Translations under genes and position numbers: made by a program
Shown here: piece by piece, positions 47,382 through 51,025 of the stretch
Layout of the letters: every line of letters starts with the position of its first letter
Position numbering within the stretch: position 1 is the stretch's first letter
The notes under the pieces: model-generated
Told to the model about the DNA's origin: nothing
The model's input: only the letters and a program-made list of their open reading frames with translations
The model's database searches: none
From: Oscillospiraceae bacterium
GTDB lineage: Bacteria; Bacillota; Clostridia; Oscillospirales; Oscillospiraceae
Assembly (NCBI GenBank): GCA_902790375.1
Contig: CADARY010000032.1
Location: 1-51,025, forward strand
DNA: 51,025 bases
Reading direction: 5' to 3'

Positions 47382-47403
47382 TCTCGACTTCGGAAAAAGT
47401 CAA
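47375..47403 (-). promoter_or_regulatory. Promoter of the arginine operon
   Basis: On the minus strand, TTGACT (47403-47398), 17-nt spacer, TATAAA (47380-47375). It should drive argG through carB-dapF, about 12 kb. The rest of the gap up to 47654 holds only a short TTCCCG/CGGGAA hairpin and no gene. Confidence 0.75.
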
Positions 47404-47654
47404 GGCATTATTCGGCCCTGACGGCATTTTCATTCAAACTGCCCATTCCTGCACAGGGCGGCCGGGCTGTTTTTGTGCGTTTTCAGAACAGGTACAGTCT
47501 GCCTGCCTTGCGCAGGGCGGGAGAGGCGCGAAAAGAAAGCGGAATTTCCCGTGCATAAGCGGGAACTTTTCCGTCCGTCACCCGTCCAATTGGGCGAAGA
47601 GCATGAAACAGAATGAATAAAAGCATGACACTATAAATAATGGAGGGCTGAACC

Positions 47655-48704
47655 ATGAAGATGAAAAGAACCTGCGCGCTCCTGCTGGCTCTGCTGATGT
47701 GCCTGGGGCTCAGTGCCTGCGGCTCGACCAGAAGCGGCGATACGGCCATGCGGCAGGAGAGCGCCGTCGCGTCCGGCTATGTGCCCGAACCCATGCAGAT
47801 GAACCCCGCCGCCCCCATGGCGATGAACGCCGCCTATGACATGGCCTATGAGGAGGGCGGCTTCGGCAGGACGGCCTCCGCCAAAGCGGAGGGCGGCGCG
47901 GAGGGCGGCAGCGAAGCCCCGGAGGAGAACCCGGAGAAGATCATCTACTCCGGCGACGCCACCGTGGAGACCACGGCGTTTGACAAGAGCATCGCGGACC
48001 TGGAGGCGATGATCGAGAGAGAGGGCGGCTTTATCCAGTCCAGCTCCGTCAACGGCAGCAACTACTATGACAGCGCCCGCGGCTACACCTCCCGCCGCAG
48101 CGCAAGCTACACCGTGCGCGTGCCGAGCGAAAAGTTCAGCGACATCATGTCCGGGCTTTCCACCTTCGGCAACGTCCCCTATACCTATACGTACACCGAG
48201 AACGTCACCGCCCAGTACTATGACGTGCAGGCCCGCATGCTGGCCCTGCAGGCCCAGGAGACGCGGCTTGTGGAGATGATGAAGCTCGCTGAGACGGTGG
48301 AGGACATCATCACCATCGAGGACAAGCTCACCGATGTGCGCTACCGCATCGACTCCCTGCAGGCAAGCCTCAACAACTGGGACCGCCGCGTGGCCTACAG
48401 CACGCTGAACATCACGGTCAAGGAGGTGCAGGTCTACACCCCCGAGAAGCTCACGAAGATCAGCTACGGTGAGGAGCTCTGGCGCGCCTTTACGGACGCG
48501 CTGCGCAATGCCGGGCAGTTTTTCAAGGATCTGCTGGTCTCCCTGGTCTCCGCGATCCCGACGCTTGCGATCCTCGCGGCGCTGTTCTTCCTCTTCCGCC
48601 CGCTGCTCAAAAGGCTTTTCTCCGGCATGAAAAAGCGCAGGAGCGCGCGTAAGACGAGCAAGAGCGAGACCATCCAGGACGCTGAGATCGAAAGCGAGAA
48701 GTGA
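47655..48704 (+). CDS. DUF4349 domain lipoprotein
   Basis: 349 residues. A lipobox LSAC (Cys at residue 22) marks a lipoprotein. A low-complexity linker rich in M, A, P and E follows, then the DUF4349 core (IIYSGDATVETTAFDKSIADLEAMIEREGGFI and VRVPSEKFSDIMSGL) and a coiled-coil region near residues 200-235. A C-terminal membrane helix (about 300-320) ends in a basic cytoplasmic tail. The function of the domain is not known; it is probably an envelope protein. Confidence 0.88.
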   Translation: MKMKRTCALLLALLMCLGLSACGSTRSGDTAMRQESAVASGYVPEPMQMNPAAPMAMNAAYDMAYEEGGFGRTASAKAEGGAEGGSEAPEENPEKIIYSGDATVETTAFDKSIADLEAMIEREGGFIQSSSVNGSNYYDSARGYTSRRSASYTVRVPSEKFSDIMSGLSTFGNVPYTYTYTENVTAQYYDVQARMLALQAQETRLVEMMKLAETVEDIITIEDKLTDVRYRIDSLQASLNNWDRRVAYSTLNITVKEVQVYTPEKLTKISYGEELWRAFTDALRNAGQFFKDLLVSLVSAIPTLAILAALFFLFRPLLKRLFSGMKKRRSARKTSKSETIQDAEIESEK

Positions 48705-48707
48705 AGC

Positions 48708-48736
48708 TTCACTCTCCGCATGTTTTGTGCTATACT
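48708..48736 (+). promoter_or_regulatory. Promoter of the HAD phosphatase gene
   Basis: TTCACT (48708-48713), 17-nt spacer, TATACT (48731-48736) with a TGn extension. It begins just after the DUF4349 stop, so the start of the next gene must be downstream at 48765. Confidence 0.6.
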
Positions 48737-48764
48737 GTCGGAAAAAACAAATCGGAGCACAGAC

Positions 48765-49415
48765 ATGAAATACAAATGCCTGGTTTTTGACCATGACGAT
48801 ACCGTCGTCAACTCTACCGCCACCATCCATCATCCCTGCTTTGCCGAATACCTGCGCAAGTTTTACCCCGGGGAGAGCATGAGCCTGGAGGACTATTTCC
48901 TCCTGAATTTCGACCCGGGCTTTATCCCCATGTGCCGGGAGCGCTACGGCATGACGGACGCGGACCTTGTACACGAGGCCCGCTTCTGGCAGAACTATGT
49001 GAAGGACCATGTCCCCGTCGCCTACCCCGGCGTCCGGGAGATCATGGAGCGGCAGCGGGCGGAGGGCGGCCTTGTGTGCGTGGTGTCCCACTCCTTCGAC
49101 TACAATATCCGCCGGGACTACGCGGCGAACGGCCTGCCGGAGCCGGACGCGGTCTACGGCTGGGAGCGGCCGGAGGATCAGCGCAAGCCCCATCCCTTCC
49201 CGCTGACGGATCTGATGGAGCGCTTTTTCCTCCGGCCCTCGGACGTGCTGATGATCGACGATCTGAAGCCCGGCTATGACATGGCCGCCGCCGCGGGGGC
49301 GGACTTCGCCGCTGCGGGCTGGGCCTATGACATCCCGGAGATCGAGCGCTTCATGCGCCAGAACTGCCCGCTGTATTTCAAAACGGTGCAGGCGCTCGCG
49401 GACTGGGTGAGATAA
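48765..49415 (+). CDS. HAD-superfamily phosphatase
   Basis: 216 residues. HAD motif I appears as FDHDDTVVNST (the usual DxDxT/V pattern), motif II Ser in VVSHSFD, and the last motif in MIDDLKPG. The cap region between residues 20 and 95 marks it as a subfamily I member like phosphoglycolate phosphatase or beta-phosphoglucomutase. The Lys of motif III probably lies in QRKPHPF. The substrate cannot be told. The start at ATG 48765 follows CGGAG. Confidence 0.87.
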   Translation: MKYKCLVFDHDDTVVNSTATIHHPCFAEYLRKFYPGESMSLEDYFLLNFDPGFIPMCRERYGMTDADLVHEARFWQNYVKDHVPVAYPGVREIMERQRAEGGLVCVVSHSFDYNIRRDYAANGLPEPDAVYGWERPEDQRKPHPFPLTDLMERFFLRPSDVLMIDDLKPGYDMAAAAGADFAAAGWAYDIPEIERFMRQNCPLYFKTVQALADWVR

Positions 49416-49447
49416 ATTTGGTGCTTTCTATTATTGCGTAAAAACGG

Positions 49448-49480
49448 CGAATTCGCAGTTTAAAAAATACTGCGAATTCG
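49448..49480. terminator. Hairpin between HAD and acyltransferase genes
   Basis: A 12-bp stem (49448-49459 with 49469-49480) between convergent genes, with A/T-rich flanks but no long U tract. Confidence 0.55.
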
Positions 49481-49513
49481 TTCACCTTTATATAAACTTT
49501 TCTGTTCCGACTG

Positions 49514-50647
49514 TTACGACGTACGAAAAAAAGACTTGTTTTTTATATTTTTTATTATGCTCAATCCTTTATCTAATGCTATTGAGAAAACATAGCAAAT
49601 CAATAGTCCCCAGATTAGCACCAAGATCGGATTGTGAGGCCAATAGAGTAAAGGTTGAAAAACTGATTTTGAATTATTATAAAAAATGCAGGACCCAAAC
49701 CACATCAGAAGACTGTGTTTCCCAATCTGCTTAAGAACGAATTGAGTTTTCTTTAATTCAATCACCCTACACAGATTCACCAAACAATAAATAAACGTTG
49801 GTGCATAAATAAAATCTAAAAGTACGGTAACTGTTAGTTTCGTGTGCACTATGGGCAGAACGCCAAAATTCAACGAAATAGATGGTAAAAAATACCTTCC
49901 CATAGGAACACACAATAACCCAACAATCCACAAGAAAACATCTATCGCTTTCGAAGATATGTTGTAGTATGAGATTTTTTCGAACAATTCATTTTTTGCG
50001 AAAACAAAGCCAACTAATACACTTGGAAACCACAATGCAAGATTATTTAATACCTGCTCTATAGTAGAATTTACGATGAATATACCTAAAATTTTTATCA
50101 CTACACGTAAAAGAACTGGAAGCAAAAGGGTGGAGATGAATAAATCAAAATGAATGTTTTTAGATAGCGCCTTGACAATTAACGGAAAGATGAGCATGAA
50201 TGAATAATAAAAATACACATACCAGCAAAATATCATTGTCGGCCTTGTCAGCGCGAACATTTCTTTAAGAAAGTTTATAGGAGTATAGACATAGTGTACT
50301 GTTCTTATTGCTATGAAAGCAAACAAAAAAAATACACACCAATAGTCAATCAAAATATCAGTAATTTTTCTTGCCGAATACAAAAATGATTTATCCTTAT
50401 TGTAATAATAGAAGTAGCCTGTAAGAAAGCAGAAAATGGGCACACATATTTTTAAAGGCTCACGAAAGTACGGTGCTAACACTTTCAGAATGGGATAATC
50501 AATACCATCCACCCACCACTCCGGAAAGGTGAAGAAGTGATGGGCAAACATCATGACTAATGCTACACCTTTGATAATAGCTGTCGTATTTTTTTCAAAA
50601 TACGGTGTGCTATGCTGTGCTGTCGAAAGCGTAACCCTGTTCAGCAT
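49514..50647 (-). CDS. Acyltransferase family 3 membrane protein, AT-rich
   Basis: 377 residues from ATG 50647 (AAAGGA about 10 nt upstream). About ten membrane helices; the early FAHHFF motif holds the catalytic His of the Acyl_transf_3 family, which adds acetyl or similar groups to glycans or lipids, as in O-antigen acetylases. Base composition is strikingly AT-rich against its GC-rich neighbours, and codon use is correspondingly different, so recent transfer is likely. An open stretch to 50791 encodes only MITE-derived residues and is not part of the gene. Confidence 0.8.
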   Translation of the reverse strand: MLNRVTLSTAQHSTPYFEKNTTAIIKGVALVMMFAHHFFTFPEWWVDGIDYPILKVLAPYFREPLKICVPIFCFLTGYFYYYNKDKSFLYSARKITDILIDYWCVFFLFAFIAIRTVHYVYTPINFLKEMFALTRPTMIFCWYVYFYYSFMLIFPLIVKALSKNIHFDLFISTLLLPVLLRVVIKILGIFIVNSTIEQVLNNLALWFPSVLVGFVFAKNELFEKISYYNISSKAIDVFLWIVGLLCVPMGRYFLPSISLNFGVLPIVHTKLTVTVLLDFIYAPTFIYCLVNLCRVIELKKTQFVLKQIGKHSLLMWFGSCIFYNNSKSVFQPLLYWPHNPILVLIWGLLICYVFSIALDKGLSIIKNIKNKSFFRTS

Positions 50648-50678
50648 AACTGTAAAGTCCTTTCCCGAAATAATGTTT

Positions 50679-50876
50679 AGTGCGTATCGGTTTAACTCAG
50701 CAATACAGGCAGGTTCAACACTTACAACGTAAAAAATCTGCATCGTAGGGGCCGATGCCTTCATCGGCCCGAAGCCCTGAGGCTTGTACAATGTCCTGGC
50801 GTTTCGGGTCGATCTGGGGATCGACCCCTACGAAACGCGCACTTTGACGGTTTGCTGAGTAAAGCCGATACCCATA
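50679..50876. repeat. MITE-like element, copy 2 (198 bp)
   Basis: The right end GCTGAGTAAAGCCGATACCC (50854-50873, then ATA) matches the right end of copy 1 exactly. The left end (50679-50701) is a degenerate inverse with TATCGGTTTAACTCAGC. The core contains GTAGGGGCCGATG/CATCGGCCCG and GGTCGATC/GATCGACC hairpins and a CCCCTAC end. It sits immediately upstream of the AT-rich acyltransferase gene. From 50877 to 51025 is AT-rich, then ordinary, sequence in which I see no gene. Confidence 0.7.
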
Positions 50877-51025
50877 TAATGTTTTAATTACTATTATAGT
50901 AGTACAGATTTTTTGATTACAATAAATAACCTGAAATATTCATGCAGGCCAAAGCAATAGCAACAGCTTAAAACGAACGGCTGAACAGCAGCAAGGCACA
51001 TCATGCGAGAAGTTTTCCACAGGGA

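Noticed and set aside
50648-50791. N-terminal extension of the acyltransferase
   Set aside because: The extra residues are encoded mostly by the MITE-like element; ATG 50647 has a ribosome site and starts the conserved protein.
51010-51025. DnaA box or replication origin at the right edge (TTTTCCACAGG)
   Set aside because: A single imperfect match with no cluster of boxes and no dnaA or dnaN nearby.

Overview
The window reads like chromosome of a GC-rich, low-oxygen gut Firmicute, most likely Oscillospiraceae/Clostridia. This is an inference. It rests on housekeeping proteins of Clostridia type, sigma-A-like promoters, AGGAGG ribosome sites, a YesN/YesM sensor pair, several sugar ABC importers and dispersed palindromic repeats. 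No rRNA, tRNA, CRISPR array or phage gene was found.

Layout. 1-531: C-terminal end of a histidine acid phosphatase. 595-10572: a pentose/hexose uptake and catabolic locus, with a ROK repressor diverging from a ChvE-MmsA-MmsB importer, three small overlapping unknown genes, xylulokinase, DUF4867 and a fucose/arabinose-isomerase-like enzyme. 10644-11601: two tandem stand-alone cyclic-nucleotide-binding proteins. 11898-12089: a 192-bp multi-hairpin palindromic element lying where the 5' end of a diguanylate cyclase gene (to 13168) should be. 13348-24264: a second sugar system, made of response regulator, histidine kinase and sensory lipoprotein, then a Phd/RelE-type toxin-antitoxin pair, a GntR/LacI-type repressor and a YtfQRT-YjfF-like importer. 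24460-26913 (minus): a four-gene cassette of PIG-L deacetylase, phosphoglycosyl transferase, sugar N-formyltransferase and PqqD-like protein. 27261-30593: glyS (frame broken near its 3' end), a small repeat element, and nadE. 30894-33645: secreted M13 metallopeptidase plus a secreted unknown protein. 33800-35149: gdhA. 35198-47331 (minus): a 12-kb arginine operon argG-argH-M20 hydrolase-amino-acid ABC importer-argF-carA-carB, in which carB is fused in frame to dapF. 47655-49415: DUF4349 lipoprotein and a HAD phosphatase. 49514-50647 (minus): an AT-rich, probably imported membrane acyltransferase. The tail to 51025 holds a MITE-like repeat and no gene.

How the parts fit. The two sugar loci each pair an importer with its own sensing (ROK repressor; three-component sensor plus GntR/LacI repressor). 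GdhA supplies glutamate, and the arginine operon turns ornithine into arginine but carries no ornithine-synthesis genes. Its transporter and M20 hydrolase may therefore bring in and free ornithine or a related amino acid. The deacetylase, formyltransferase and phosphoglycosyl transferase look like a compact route that swaps an acetyl for a formyl group on an amino sugar bound for a lipid-linked glycan.

Most notable for follow-up: the CarB-DapF fusion, whose DapF part lacks the first catalytic Cys; a NadE whose glutaminase domain has lost its Glu-Lys-Cys triad; the four-gene formyl-sugar cassette; the palindromic element that removed the start of a GGDEF gene; and a tandem repeat in the glyS leader.
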